64,000 nucleotides of DNA from Streptomyces sp. NBC_01689 (GTDB lineage Bacteria > Actinomycetota > Actinomycetes > Streptomycetales > Streptomycetaceae): positions 2,852,001 through 2,916,000 of the forward strand of contig NZ_CP109592.1 of the NCBI RefSeq assembly GCF_036250675.1. The letters are read 5' to 3'. Shown piece after piece: positions 1 to 10,385 of this stretch. Under the pieces are notes generated by a model. That model made no database searches. It saw only the letters and a list, made by a program, of their open reading frames with translations, and was not told the origin of the DNA. Made by a program: the position numbers and the translations under genes. The first letter of the stretch is position 1; each line of letters opens with the position of its first letter.

Positions 1-960
1 CACTCCCCGGAGGCCACGCACCAGGTGACCTGGCTGATGGGCGACCGCGGCATCCCGGCCTCGTACCGTCACATGAACGGCTACGGCTCGCACACCTACC
101 AGTGGACGAACGCCGCCGGGGAGGCCTTCTTCGTCAAGTACCACTTCAAGACGAACCAGGGAGTGCGCTCGCTGTCGAGCGAGCAGGCGCGGGAGCTCGC
201 CGGCAGGGACACCGCCTCCCACCAGACGGACCTGCTGCAGGCCATCGAACGGGGTGTGCACCCGTCCTGGACGCTGTATGTGCAGATCATGCCCGCGGCG
301 GAGGCGGCCGACTACCGCTTCAACCCCTTCGACGTCACCAAGGTGTGGCCGCACCGGGACCACCCGCTGCGCCGCGTGGGACGACTCGTCCTGGACCGCA
401 ACCCCGACGACGTCTTCGCCGAGGTCGAACAGGCCGCGTTCTCCCCGAACAACTTCGTCCCGGGCATCGGCCCCTCTCCCGACAAGATGCTCCAGGGCCG
501 CCTGTTCGCGTACGCGGACGCCCAGCGCCACCGGCTGGGCGTGAACCACACACTGCTCGCGGTGAACGCGCCGAGGGCGACGTCCGCGCGGAACTACGGC
601 CGCGACGGCCTCATGGCACCGGGCGGCCGGGGCCGTGCGGCGAAGAACTACGAACCCAACTCCTACGACGGCCCGGTCGAGACCGGCCGCCCGCTGTCGG
701 CCCCGCTCGCGGTGCACGGTCACACGGGCACCCACGAGGCCCCGCTCCACACCAAGGACGACCACTTCTTCCAGGCCGGCGAGTTGTACCGGCTGATGTC
801 GCGGGACGAGCGGTCCCGTCTCGTGGCGAACATCGCCGACGGCCTCGCGCAGGTCTCCCGGGACGACGTCGTCGAGAAGAACCTCGCCCACTTCCACGCG
901 GCCGACCCGTCCTACGGCGACCGAGTGGCGGAGGCGGTCCGCGCCCTGCGCGAGGACTGA
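1..960 (+). CDS. Catalase, C-terminal part (5' end outside window)
   Basis: The reading frame is open from base 1 and ends with TGA at 958-960, giving the last 319 residues of a monofunctional heme catalase, which disproportionates hydrogen peroxide in the cytoplasm. Seen: the segment around MNGYGSHTY, then FVKYHFKTNQG, then the proximal heme-ligand signature G-R-L-F-A-Y-A-D-A-Q-R-H-R-L-G with the ligand Tyr codon at 511-513, and NYEPNSYDGP. Small-subunit catalases are about 480-500 aa, so roughly the first third lies outside. The distal His and Asn cannot be checked. From memory, a catalase sits near gcl in Streptomyces coelicolor as well, so it may remove peroxide made during purine/glyoxylate metabolism; that link is inference. 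Confidence 0.97.
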   Translation, partial: HSPEATHQVTWLMGDRGIPASYRHMNGYGSHTYQWTNAAGEAFFVKYHFKTNQGVRSLSSEQARELAGRDTASHQTDLLQAIERGVHPSWTLYVQIMPAAEAADYRFNPFDVTKVWPHRDHPLRRVGRLVLDRNPDDVFAEVEQAAFSPNNFVPGIGPSPDKMLQGRLFAYADAQRHRLGVNHTLLAVNAPRATSARNYGRDGLMAPGGRGRAAKNYEPNSYDGPVETGRPLSAPLAVHGHTGTHEAPLHTKDDHFFQAGELYRLMSRDERSRLVANIADGLAQVSRDDVVEKNLAHFHAADPSYGDRVAEAVRALRED

Positions 961-1304
961 GCCTCCACTCCAGCCGCCCGCGGCGGCGCCGGACCCGGAT
1001 GAGGGGTGGTACGGCGCCGTCCGGGCAGGACCGGGACCGCGGCGGCATGCGAGCCAGTGCGGTGGTCAGGGTCCCGGAGCTCCTTCTCGACCTGAGGGAA
1101 GGAAGCCCCGGGCCCGTCGCATCCGCCGCGGTCCCCGCCCCACCTCGCCCCGCCTCACGGGTGCGTGCGCCCTCCCACGGCCCCAGGACAACGGTGGGCC
1201 CGAGCCCCGTCCGGCGGCGCGACCGCGCTGTCACGCCCAGCCTCGCGCCGTCGGACGGACACCAGAACGCCCCCGCCGCCACCCACGCACCTCACCGGCA
1301 CCGA

Positions 1305-1341
1305 AGCGCCGGACACGGACCCGTCGTCCGTGTCCGGCGCT
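1305..1341. terminator. Perfect 16-bp stem-loop between catalase and small ORF
   Basis: AGCGCCGGACACGGAC (1305-1320), a 5-nt loop, then its exact reverse complement (1326-1341). There is no U-tract, as is usual for Streptomyces terminators. It lies 345 bp after the catalase stop and 55 bp before the next start, so it probably insulates the two units. I see nothing coding in 961-1396. Confidence 0.6.
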
Positions 1342-1396
1342 CCCTGCTCGGCCGTGCCGGCGTGCGCGTCCGCCCCGCCGGCAGCAGCCTGGTGGC

Positions 1397-1621
1397 ATGG
1401 ACTATCCCAGTATCGTCGTGCACGCCCCAGGGCTGGACGGGTCGCGGCGGGTCACCGCCGGGGACGAGACGCTCGGTATCGCCTATCACCTCGACGACGT
1501 CGTCGAGATCCTGCGGCAGGCGGACCTGGACGAGATCGAGGTCGAGGAGACCGACATCATCGACTGGCAGGGCGGGGGCCCGGACGACTGGCCGGGGCTG
1601 TCGGAGCACCCGCCCGAGTGA
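1397..1621 (+). CDS. Small acidic hypothetical protein (74 aa)
   Basis: ATG at 1397, TGA at 1619-1621. The product begins MDYPSIVVHAPG, is strongly acidic in its second half (runs of D/E around RQADLDEIEVEETDIIDW) and ends PEWPG-like with WPGLSEHPPE. I do not recognise a family or catalytic motif. Support for coding: the third-position G/C bias fits the neighbours, and the ORF is bracketed by two strong hairpins (1305-1341 and 1750-1780), making it an isolated monocistronic unit. The ribosome binding site is weak (GGTGG). A conserved Streptomyces orphan is plausible. No function is proposed. Confidence 0.65.
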   Translation: MDYPSIVVHAPGLDGSRRVTAGDETLGIAYHLDDVVEILRQADLDEIEVEETDIIDWQGGGPDDWPGLSEHPPE

Positions 1622-1749
1622 CGACCCGCACCGCGCGGCTCCCCGGTACGCCACCGGACGTACGCCGCCTACGGAACCCTCAAATCAAGCTCTGAACAAC
1701 GCTCCGGAGGCTTCACCCACCCCCCGGCGAGGGCACATCCTCGGCACAC

Positions 1750-1780
1750 GGGGCCCGCCGGCACGGGGGCGGCGGGCCCC
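1750..1780. terminator. 11-bp GC hairpin after the small acidic ORF
   Basis: GGGGCCCGCCG (1750-1760), a 9-nt loop, CGGCGGGCCCC (1770-1780). It abuts the first possible ATG of the next gene (1781). This is one reason to prefer that gene's second ATG at 1808. Confidence 0.6.
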
Positions 1781-1807
1781 ATGACGGACGCGGGACGGGG
1801 GGGCGCC

Positions 1808-2419
1808 ATGGGCGACGGCAGGCCGGAGGAACCGGATCCGTACACCGTCGCCCTGGTGCGGGGCGGGCCCCGCGCCGCCGTCACCGTCGCGGTGCTCGCC
1901 CTGCGGCTGCGGGGCGCCGTCGAGGCGGGCCGGCCGGGCACGATGCGGACCTCGCGGGTGACCCCGTCGAGGGAGCACCCGTCGGCGCGCACGGCGCATC
2001 CACTGGAGCGTGCGGTGCACGCGTCCCTCTACCGGCCCGCCGGCATGGGCGAGTTGCTGCGGCGGACCGCCGTGCGCAAGGCGCTCGCGGAGCTGCGGTC
2101 CGAGCCGACCCGGGCCAGGACGTTCAGGACCTTCCCTCCCGGCCCCACCCTCGGCGCCCGGCGTCTCCTGCGGCGGATCCGGGCCGAACGGCCCCTGCCC
2201 ACCGGCCGGGAGGGCCTGTCGGGACACGACGTGCTCCTCGCGGTCGCCCTGTACGGCGACGCGGCCCTCACCGTCCTGGAGCCGCGCTTCGCCCCGGACG
2301 CGGGGCTGCTGGGGCGCGGCGGCACGGCCGACAAGGGGCTGCTGCCGCATTCCTGGGGCGGCGGGAGCGGCGCGAACTACACCGACGGCGGAGGCGGCTC
2401 GGACTCGGGACCCGCCTGA
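1808..2419 (+). CDS. TIGR04222-like domain protein
   Basis: The start is placed at ATG 1808 (GGGACGGGGGG just upstream). An in-frame ATG at 1781 is possible but touches a terminator hairpin. The product is 203 aa. Its N-terminal PDPYTVALVRGGPRAAVTVAVLALRL matches the P-Y-x-x-A-x-L-R-G-G-P-R opening of actinobacterial TIGR04222 proteins, and HPLERAVHASLYRPAGMGELLRR fits the second block of that family. The membrane helices common in that family are not obvious here, and the last 40 residues are Gly/Ser-rich. The role of the family is not known to me. It runs convergently to gcl, with a hairpin between them. Confidence 0.7.
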   Translation: MGDGRPEEPDPYTVALVRGGPRAAVTVAVLALRLRGAVEAGRPGTMRTSRVTPSREHPSARTAHPLERAVHASLYRPAGMGELLRRTAVRKALAELRSEPTRARTFRTFPPGPTLGARRLLRRIRAERPLPTGREGLSGHDVLLAVALYGDAALTVLEPRFAPDAGLLGRGGTADKGLLPHSWGGGSGANYTDGGGGSDSGPA

Positions 2420-2570
2420 CCGCACCCGCGGCCGGGTGGACGGACCCGCCGGCGCGTCCGGGTACCGATCACCGCGCGGACGCCCCCGGACGGACCGGCC
2501 GTGCGATGACCTGGTCGCTCAACTCCTGTTACTGCACCATGTACTGACGTTCCGTCGGGCTGAGGGCGAC

Positions 2571-2602
2571 GGCCCCGCCTCCGGGCACGGAGGGCGGGGC
2601 CG
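2571..2602. terminator. Bidirectional terminator between convergent genes
   Basis: GGCCCCGCCTCCG, a GGCA loop, then CGGAGGGCGGGGCC, with a single bulged G. It lies between the gene ending at 2419 (+) and gcl ending at 2639 (-). Confidence 0.6.
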
Positions 2603-2638
2603 CGGGGCCGGTGCGGGCGTCGGGCGACGCGCCGCGGG

Positions 2639-4423
<1,785 letters not shown>

Positions 4424-4512
4424 GGAGTACTCCTGCTTCGGCTGTCGGATTCGCGCTCCGTCGCGCCCCGCGGAGAGCTGGTGGTTCCGGTGGTGATCCG
4501 TGCGTGACGTCG

Positions 4513-4569
4513 GTTCCGGTTCGCGTGCGGAACGGTCACCCACTCCGCATGTTTTCCGCATTACGGAAA
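4513..4569 (-). promoter_or_regulatory. Candidate IclR-type (AllR-like) operator pair upstream of gcl
   Basis: A perfect inverted repeat TTTCCG-CATTA-CGGAAA lies at 4553-4569. A second, wider repeat with the same core, GTTCCG-N9-CGGAAC, is at 4513-4533, with centres 38 bp apart. Streptomyces gcl is known to be controlled by the IclR-family allantoin regulator AllR through a short palindrome. Assigning these sites to AllR is inference from gene identity and symmetry. Confidence 0.6.
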
Positions 4570-4789
4570 CCAACTTCTACTATCTGGAAGCAATGTAGGT
4601 GGCGGGCCGGAGAGCGTCAAGGGCGGCCGCCCGGCCCGGCCCCGGGCGGCCCGGCGGGGGACGCGCGGAGTGACGTGGCGGGAAGCGACGCAGCGGGGAG
4701 CGGCGGGGAGAGTTGCTGCGGGGAGCCGGGCGCGCGAGCGGGGGGCGGTCCGGGCGTTTCCCTGCCGGCGACCCCCTCGCTGGAGGACG

Positions 4790-5938
4790 ATGGACGCGCT
4801 GTCCCGACGTGACGTCCTGGAGTGGGCCATGGCCGAGAGCGTGCCGGTGCGATGCCCGGCCTGCCGCCGCGAGCACCTCTTCGCCGCGTCGTCGTACCCG
4901 TGCGTGTGCGGTGTCCTCGTCACTCCCCCGCTCGACCGCCTCGCCGACCCCGTACCCGTGACGCACCGCGTCTGGGACGACGACTGGGTGACGCTGCCCT
5001 GTGACGCCTGCGGCCGCGAGGACGAGTGGCCGCACCCGGAACTCGGCTGCGGGTGCGGGACCGTGCTGCGGATCCCGGTACGAGGGGCACGGCGCGGCGG
5101 GGTACGGCAGGCGCCGACTGCCGGAGTCGCGCCGGGTGCCGGCCGGGACGAGACGCCCGTGCGCCCGTCGGACCCGCCCGGCGCCGACGAGCCGCACACC
5201 GCCGGGACGCCCGCGGCGCGCGCGGCGGTGCCGGGGCCCGCCGAGCCGACGCCGCCGGCCCCCGGCCCGCGCGCCGATCCGGCGTTCACCGGCGACGGCC
5301 GCTCCGTCACGGGCTCCGCCCCGGTGGACACATCCCCGGCCGACGGCTCCGCCCCGGTGAATCCGGCCCCCGCCGGGAACCCGGCCCCACGCACCGGCGT
5401 CTCCGCCGACGGCTCGGACGCGGACGCGGACGGCGGCATCTCCGCCGACCGCGCGGTCCCGGACGGCGGCCCGTCCGTCGACGGCCCCGCTCCGGACAGC
5501 GCCCGGCGCGGCGGCGACCAGCCCCCGAAGGCCCCGGCGGCCTCCGCTCCGGCACCCCGCCCGGCGTTCCGGCCCGTCACCATCCGCACCGCGCGGGACG
5601 CCGTGACCGCGGCCGTGCTGTATCTGCGGTGGCTCGGTCACCACGACATCCGCAGGGCCGACCAGCGACCGCCGTCGGGGATCGGACTCGCGGCCCGGGG
5701 TGTCGTGGCCCAGGTGGACCCGACGGTCCGCCCCGCCTCGCTGCGCGACGTCGAGTGCCTGTGGCTGACCGCGATGAGCGAGTCCGCGCGGTGCGTCTAC
5801 TTCTCGCTGGCCGGCTACTCGGACGACGCGCGCTCCCGCGCCGACCTGCTCGGGATCCCCCTCTTCGTCCTCGACCTCACCGGCACCCCCCAACCGGTCA
5901 ACGCCCCCGCGGAGGAATTCGTCGCCACCGAAGCCTGA
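4790..5938 (+). CDS. Double zinc-ribbon protein with degenerate Mrr-type nuclease domain
   Basis: 382 aa from ATG 4790, with GGAGG at 4782-4786. Residues 22-40 and 71-89 each show C-x2-C-x12-C-x-C, two identically spaced zinc-ribbon-like knuckles. Residues about 95-260 are a low-complexity Pro/Ala/Gly/Asp linker. The last 115 residues resemble a type IV restriction (Mrr-like) fold: AVLYLRWLGHHDI, GIGLAARGVVAQVD, VYFSLAGYSDDARSRADLLGIPLFVLD. In active Mrr domains the core reads G-I-D-...-Q-V-K. Here it reads G-I-G-...-Q-V-D, so the metal-binding Asp and catalytic Lys appear lost. It may bind DNA without cutting. It is divergent from gcl and shares that intergenic region. Confidence 0.6.
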   Translation: MDALSRRDVLEWAMAESVPVRCPACRREHLFAASSYPCVCGVLVTPPLDRLADPVPVTHRVWDDDWVTLPCDACGREDEWPHPELGCGCGTVLRIPVRGARRGGVRQAPTAGVAPGAGRDETPVRPSDPPGADEPHTAGTPAARAAVPGPAEPTPPAPGPRADPAFTGDGRSVTGSAPVDTSPADGSAPVNPAPAGNPAPRTGVSADGSDADADGGISADRAVPDGGPSVDGPAPDSARRGGDQPPKAPAASAPAPRPAFRPVTIRTARDAVTAAVLYLRWLGHHDIRRADQRPPSGIGLAARGVVAQVDPTVRPASLRDVECLWLTAMSESARCVYFSLAGYSDDARSRADLLGIPLFVLDLTGTPQPVNAPAEEFVATEA

Positions 5939-5968
5939 CCGGGGCTCCCGACACACCGGGAGCCCCGG
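5939..5968. terminator. Bidirectional 12-bp perfect hairpin
   Basis: CCGGGGCTCCCG (5939-5950), ACACAC loop, CGGGAGCCCCGG (5957-5968). It starts immediately after the TGA at 5936-5938 and sits between convergent genes (the next ends at 6000 on the minus strand). Confidence 0.85.
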
Positions 5969-5999
5969 CCCGCACCCTCCGGCGGGCCGGGCGGCGAGC

Positions 6000-7616
6000 T
6001 CAGTCGCGGTCCGCGTACGTCTCGCGCAGTTCGATCTTGCGTACCTTGCCGGACACCGTCATCGGGAAGGACTCCAGGGTCCGCAGGCGGCTGGGGATCT
6101 TGTAGTGGGCCAGCCGGCCCTCGCAGAAGGCGCGCAGGTCCGCCAGGGTCGGCGGGTCCGCCGGGTCGCGGGCGATGACGCAGGCCAGCACCTCCTCGCC
6201 GTACCGCTCGTGGGGCACCCCGACCACCTGGACGTCGGCGACCTTCGGATGGGCGTAGAGGAACTCCTCGATCTCCCGGGGGTAGATGTTCTCGCCGCCT
6301 CGGATGATCATGTCCTTGATGCGGCCGACGATCTCCACGTACCCGTCCTCGCGCATCACGGCGAGGTCGCCGGTGTGCATCCAGCGTCCGGGGTCGACGG
6401 CCTCGGCGGTCCGCTCGGGTTCGTCCCAGTAGCCGAGCATCACGCTGTAGCCCCGGGTGCAGAGCTCGCCCGCGGTCCCCCGGGGCAGGGTCACGCCGTC
6501 CACCGGGTCGACGACCTTGACCTCCAGGTGCGGCAGGACCCGGCCGACGGTGCCGGTGCGGTGCTCCAGGTCGTCGTCCCGCCGGGTCTGCAGGGAGACC
6601 GGCGAGGTCTCGGTCATGCCGTAGCAGATGGACACCTCGGCCATGTGCATCTCGGCGACCACCCGTTTCATCACCTCGACCGGGCACGGCGAGCCCGCCA
6701 TGATGCCGGTGCGCAGTGAGGACAGGTCGTACGCCGCGAAGTCGGGGAGGTTCAGCTCCGCGATGAACATGGTCGGGACACCGTACAGCGAGGTGCACCG
6801 CTCCTCCTCGACCGCGCGCAGCGTCGCCACGGGGTCGAAGGACGGGGCCGGGACGACGATGCAGGCGCCGTGCGAGGTCGCCGCGAGATTGCCCATCACC
6901 ATGCCGAAGCAGTGATAGAAGGGCACCGGCACGCAGACACGGTCCTGCTCGCTGTAGGCGATCGACTCACCCACGAAATAGCCGTTGTTGAGGATGTTGT
7001 GGTGGGAGAGGGTGGCTCCCTTGGGGAAGCCCGTGGTCCCCGAGGTGTACTGGATGTTGATCGGGTCGTCGCAGGACAGCCCGCTCGCCCGGGTCCCCAG
7101 CTCCGCGCGCGACTCGGCGGTGCCGCGCGCGGTCAGCGCCTCCCAGCTCGGGTCGCCGATGTAGACGGTCTCGCGCAACTGCGGGCAGTTGCGCCGCACT
7201 TGTTCGACCATCGCCCGGTAGTCGCTGGTCTTGTGGCGGAGGGAGGCGACGAGCAGCGCGATGCCGGCCTGCCGGAGGACGTACTCGACCTCGTGGGTGC
7301 GGTAGGCGGGGTTGATGTTCACCATGACCGCGCCGATGCGGGCGGTGGCGTACTGGACGAGCACCCACTCCGGGCAGTTGACCGCCCAGATGCCGACCCG
7401 GTCGCCCCGGGCGATGCCGGAGGCGACCAGTGCCGACGCCAACTCGTCGACGTCGGCGGCGAATTCGGCGTACGTCCAGCGCCTTCCGGAGGGCACGTCG
7501 ACGAGCGCCTCCCGGTCCGGCCAGGCCGCCACCGTCCGGTCCAGGTTGGCCCCGATCGTGTCACCGAGCAGGGCGGTGGGGCTCGTGCCGTGCGTGTAGG
7601 AAGCGGCCTCGGTCAC
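6000..7616 (-). CDS. Acyl-CoA ligase (AMP-binding, FadD-like)
   Basis: 538 aa. Activates a carboxylic acid as acyl-AMP and then acyl-CoA. Seen: P-loop YTSGTTGFPKGATLSHHN (about residues 190-210), YGMTETSP, the hinge motif TGDLAVMREDGYVEIVGRIKDMIIRGGENIYPREIEEFL, and a C-terminal catalytic Lys in PMTVSGKVRKIELRE. The sequence resembles actinobacterial medium/long-chain acyl-CoA synthetases; the chain-length preference cannot be read. The start is GTG 7616, whose GTGA overlaps the upstream stop by 4 nt, so it is translationally coupled to the second ligase gene ending at 7613. Both probably share a promoter in the 9293-9393 intergenic region. Confidence 0.92.
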   Translation of the reverse strand: MTEAASYTHGTSPTALLGDTIGANLDRTVAAWPDREALVDVPSGRRWTYAEFAADVDELASALVASGIARGDRVGIWAVNCPEWVLVQYATARIGAVMVNINPAYRTHEVEYVLRQAGIALLVASLRHKTSDYRAMVEQVRRNCPQLRETVYIGDPSWEALTARGTAESRAELGTRASGLSCDDPINIQYTSGTTGFPKGATLSHHNILNNGYFVGESIAYSEQDRVCVPVPFYHCFGMVMGNLAATSHGACIVVPAPSFDPVATLRAVEEERCTSLYGVPTMFIAELNLPDFAAYDLSSLRTGIMAGSPCPVEVMKRVVAEMHMAEVSICYGMTETSPVSLQTRRDDDLEHRTGTVGRVLPHLEVKVVDPVDGVTLPRGTAGELCTRGYSVMLGYWDEPERTAEAVDPGRWMHTGDLAVMREDGYVEIVGRIKDMIIRGGENIYPREIEEFLYAHPKVADVQVVGVPHERYGEEVLACVIARDPADPPTLADLRAFCEGRLAHYKIPSRLRTLESFPMTVSGKVRKIELRETYADRD

Positions 7617-9292
7617 CGGAAGTCCTCCTCGCGGTACTCGGCGTCCGAGCCCGCGGCCGTGGCCTCGCGCAGCTCGATCCGGCGGATCTTGCCCGACACC
7701 GTCTTCGGCAGCTCGCCGAACTCCAGGCGGCGGATGCGCTTGTAGGGCGCGAGGACCGTACGCGAGTGCTCGAAGAGCACCTTGGCGAGGTCGGGGCCGG
7801 GTTCGTGGCCCGCCGCGAGCACGACGTACGCCTTCGGCACGGCGAGCCGCAGCTCGTCGGGGGCCGGGACCACGGCGGCCTCGGCCACCGCCTCGTGCTC
7901 CAGCAGCGCGCTCTCCAGCTCGAAGGGCGAGATCTTGTAGTCGGAGGCCTTGAAGACGTCGTCGGACCGGCCCACGTACGTGATGTAGCCGTCGGCGTCC
8001 CGCGCGCCGATGTCACCGGTCCGGTAGTAGCCGCCAGCCATCGCCTCCGCGGTGCGGTCCGGGTCGCCGTGGTAGCCGGTCATCAGCCCCACCGGCCCGC
8101 CCGACAGGTCGAGCGCGATCTCCCCCTCGTCCACGCCGGGCGCGCCGGAGACCGGGTCGAGGAGTTCCACGCGGAAGCCGGGGCTGGGCCGTCCCATGGA
8201 CCCCGTCTTGAGCCGCTGCCCGGGGCTGTTGGAGATCTGGACGGCCGTCTCGGTCTGCCCGAACCCGTCCCGGACGGTGACGCCCCAGGCCCGCCGTACC
8301 TGTTCGATGACCTCGGGGTTGAGCGGCTCGCCCGCGGCGACGGCCTCGCGGGGCGGGGTCCGCAGCTGCGTCAGGTCGGCTTGGATGAGCATCCGCCACA
8401 CGGTGGGCGGGGCGCAGAAGGTGGTGACCCCGGCCCGGTCCATCTCGGTGAGCAGCCGGCCCGCGTCGAAGCGCGTGTAGTTGTGGATGAAGACGGTGGC
8501 CTCCGCGTTCCACGGCGCGAAGAGGTTGGACCAGGCGTGCTTGGCCCAGCCCGGCGAGGAGATGTTGAGGTGCACGTCACCGGGCCTGAGCCCGATCCAG
8601 TACATCGTCGACAGATGGCCGACCGGGTAGGACGTGTGCGTGTGCTCGACGAGTTTGGGACGGGCGGTGGTGCCGGAGGTGAAGTAGAGCATCAGCGGGT
8701 CGTCCGCGTGGGTCGCCCCGTCCGGCTCGAAGGCCGCGTCGGCCGCGTAGGCCTCCTCGTACGACTGCCAGCCGGGCCGCCGACCGCCGACCGCGATCCG
8801 GGTGAAGCGGCCGGGCACCTCGTCGAACTTCCCGGTGTCCTCGGCGCGCGCGATCACGTGCCGGACCCGGCCGCGGGCGACGCGGTCGCGCAGGTCGGCC
8901 GGGCCGAGCAGGGTGGTCGCCGGGATGACGACGGCGCGCAGCTTCATCGCGGCGAGGGCCGTCTCCCACAGTTCGGCCTGGTTGCCGAGCATGACCAGGA
9001 TCCGGTCCTCGGCGCGGACGCCCCGCGCGCGCAGCCAGTTCGCCACGCGGTCGGAGCGCTCGGACAGCGCGGCGAAGGAGAACTCGGCGCGGGCCCCGTC
9101 CTCCTCGACGATGTGCAGGGCTGTGCGGTCGTTGTCCCGGGCGATGACGTCGAACCAGTCGAGCGCCCAGTTGAAGGTCTCCGGGCGCGGCCATTCGAAG
9201 CCCTGGTATGCCGTCGCGTAGTCCTCCCGGTGTTCCAGCAGGAAGTCCCGCGCGGCACGGAATCGCTCCGTCGCGTCCGTCGTCACCGTCAT
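7613..9292 (-). CDS. AMP-dependent acyl-CoA synthetase (MACS/acetyl-CoA-synthetase-like)
   Basis: 559 aa from ATG 9292, preceded by GAGGAGG. Motifs: YFTSGTTARPKLVEHTHTSYP (P-loop), GFGQTETAVQI, TGDIGARDADGYITYVGRSDDVFKASDYKISPFELE and the catalytic Lys in KTVSGKIRRIELRE. The N-terminal NWALDWFDVIARDN block is typical of the medium-chain acyl-CoA/acetyl-CoA synthetase branch. It is the promoter-proximal gene of the two-ligase unit and is divergent from a GAF-LuxR regulator. The pair may handle different chain lengths of one substrate class. The substrate is not deducible. Confidence 0.9.
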   Translation of the reverse strand: MTVTTDATERFRAARDFLLEHREDYATAYQGFEWPRPETFNWALDWFDVIARDNDRTALHIVEEDGARAEFSFAALSERSDRVANWLRARGVRAEDRILVMLGNQAELWETALAAMKLRAVVIPATTLLGPADLRDRVARGRVRHVIARAEDTGKFDEVPGRFTRIAVGGRRPGWQSYEEAYAADAAFEPDGATHADDPLMLYFTSGTTARPKLVEHTHTSYPVGHLSTMYWIGLRPGDVHLNISSPGWAKHAWSNLFAPWNAEATVFIHNYTRFDAGRLLTEMDRAGVTTFCAPPTVWRMLIQADLTQLRTPPREAVAAGEPLNPEVIEQVRRAWGVTVRDGFGQTETAVQISNSPGQRLKTGSMGRPSPGFRVELLDPVSGAPGVDEGEIALDLSGGPVGLMTGYHGDPDRTAEAMAGGYYRTGDIGARDADGYITYVGRSDDVFKASDYKISPFELESALLEHEAVAEAAVVPAPDELRLAVPKAYVVLAAGHEPGPDLAKVLFEHSRTVLAPYKRIRRLEFGELPKTVSGKIRRIELREATAAGSDAEYREEDFR

Positions 9293-9353
9293 GTGTCCTC
9301 CTCGTTGCCGGACCACCGCCTAACATCGTGTATTCCGTGTGGGAGGTATCACT

Positions 9354-9369
9354 ACCCCCGAACGGGGGT
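9354..9369. promoter_or_regulatory. Candidate operator between acyl-CoA ligases and GAF-LuxR gene
   Basis: Perfect inverted repeat ACCCCC-GAAC-GGGGGT in the 101-bp divergent intergenic region, 25 bp before the GTG start of the regulator. Such a site could serve the adjacent LuxR-type regulator and control both directions. It could also form a 5' hairpin in the regulator mRNA. Assignment is inference from position. Confidence 0.5.
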
Positions 9370-9393
9370 GCGCCACGACGAGGGGGCGAACAG

Positions 9394-10233
9394 GTGGCAG
9401 CAGAAGCGGCCGACGCGGTGGAGATGCGCGCCGCACTGGTGCGGCTGCGCCGTGCCACGGGGCTGCCGGTCGCGTTCGGGGGCCTGGTCGAGCCCGGGCG
9501 CGCGCGGGTGCGCATCAGCGAGCTCAGCGGCACGGCGACGCCCGCGCTCAGCGCGCTCGCGGTGTCCTCGGGCAACGGGCTGGGCGGCAAGGCGGTGGCC
9601 CTCGCGCGGCCCTGCGCGGTGACGGACTACCCGGCCTCACGGCAGATCAGCCACGAGTACGACGTCGCGGTCGCCACCGAGGGGCTGTGCTCCGTGCTGG
9701 CGGTGCCCGTGGTGGTGCGCCGGCGGGTACGCGGGGTGCTGTACGGCGCGCTGCGGACGGCGCAGCCCCTCGGCGACCGCACGCTCGGCGCGGCCGTGGC
9801 GGCGGCCCGGGACGTGGAGCAGGCGCTGGTCGTACGGGACGAGGCGCGCGGCCTGCTGGCCCTCGCGCGGGAGCCCGGGCCGGTGGCGGGCGGCGCCGCG
9901 TGGGAGGAGGTGCGGGAGGCGCACGGGGCGCTGCGGGCGCTGGCCCCCCGGATCGCCGACCCGGCGCTGCGGGCCGAACTCCTCGACGTGTGCGGGCGCC
10001 TGGCCGGCGCGGCGGCTCCCGGGTCCGGCGCGCCGCAGGTCGGGCTCGCCCCGCGCGAGGTGGACGTCCTGGTCTGTGTGGCGGCCGGGGCCACCAACGG
10101 GAGCGCGGCCGAGCGGCTGGGGCTGCGGCCGGAGACGGTCAAGGGCTATCTGCGGTCGGCGATGCGTAAGCTCGGCGCCCACACGCGCTGGGAGGCGGTG
10201 ATCGCGGCACGGCGGGCGGGACTGCTGCCCTAG
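9394..10233 (+). CDS. GAF-domain LuxR-family transcriptional regulator
   Basis: 279 aa from GTG 9394 (GGGGGCGAACAG upstream); the frame extends further upstream only into the divergent promoter region. Residues 1-150 look like a GAF sensor: LRRATGLPVAFGGLV, GNGLGGKAVALARPCAVTDYPASRQISHEYD, VLAVPVVVRRRVRGVLYGAL. The C-terminus is a LuxR helix-turn-helix: LAPREVDVLVCVAAGATNGSAAERLGLRPETVKGYLRSAMRKLGAHTRWEAV. It faces two acyl-CoA ligase genes across an inverted repeat and most likely regulates them in response to an acyl or CoA metabolite. The ligand is unknown. Confidence 0.88.
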   Translation: MAAEAADAVEMRAALVRLRRATGLPVAFGGLVEPGRARVRISELSGTATPALSALAVSSGNGLGGKAVALARPCAVTDYPASRQISHEYDVAVATEGLCSVLAVPVVVRRRVRGVLYGALRTAQPLGDRTLGAAVAAARDVEQALVVRDEARGLLALAREPGPVAGGAAWEEVREAHGALRALAPRIADPALRAELLDVCGRLAGAAAPGSGAPQVGLAPREVDVLVCVAAGATNGSAAERLGLRPETVKGYLRSAMRKLGAHTRWEAVIAARRAGLLP

Positions 10234-10385
10234 GACGGGCTCCTTCCCGGGGCGGGCGCCCGGGGGTCGGCGTGCGGGAGGCGGGGGTCGAGGTGTGGGA
10301 GGCCGGGTGCGGGAGGCGGGGAGGGCGTCCCCCGCGGCGGGGGCGTCCGGAGCATTCCATTCAGGCGTGCGCGGCCTGAAATACC

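Noticed and set aside
1165..1695. Longer frame overlapping the 74-aa acidic gene
   Set aside because: Arg/Pro-rich shadow frame crossing the 16-bp hairpin; the acidic frame has better codon bias.
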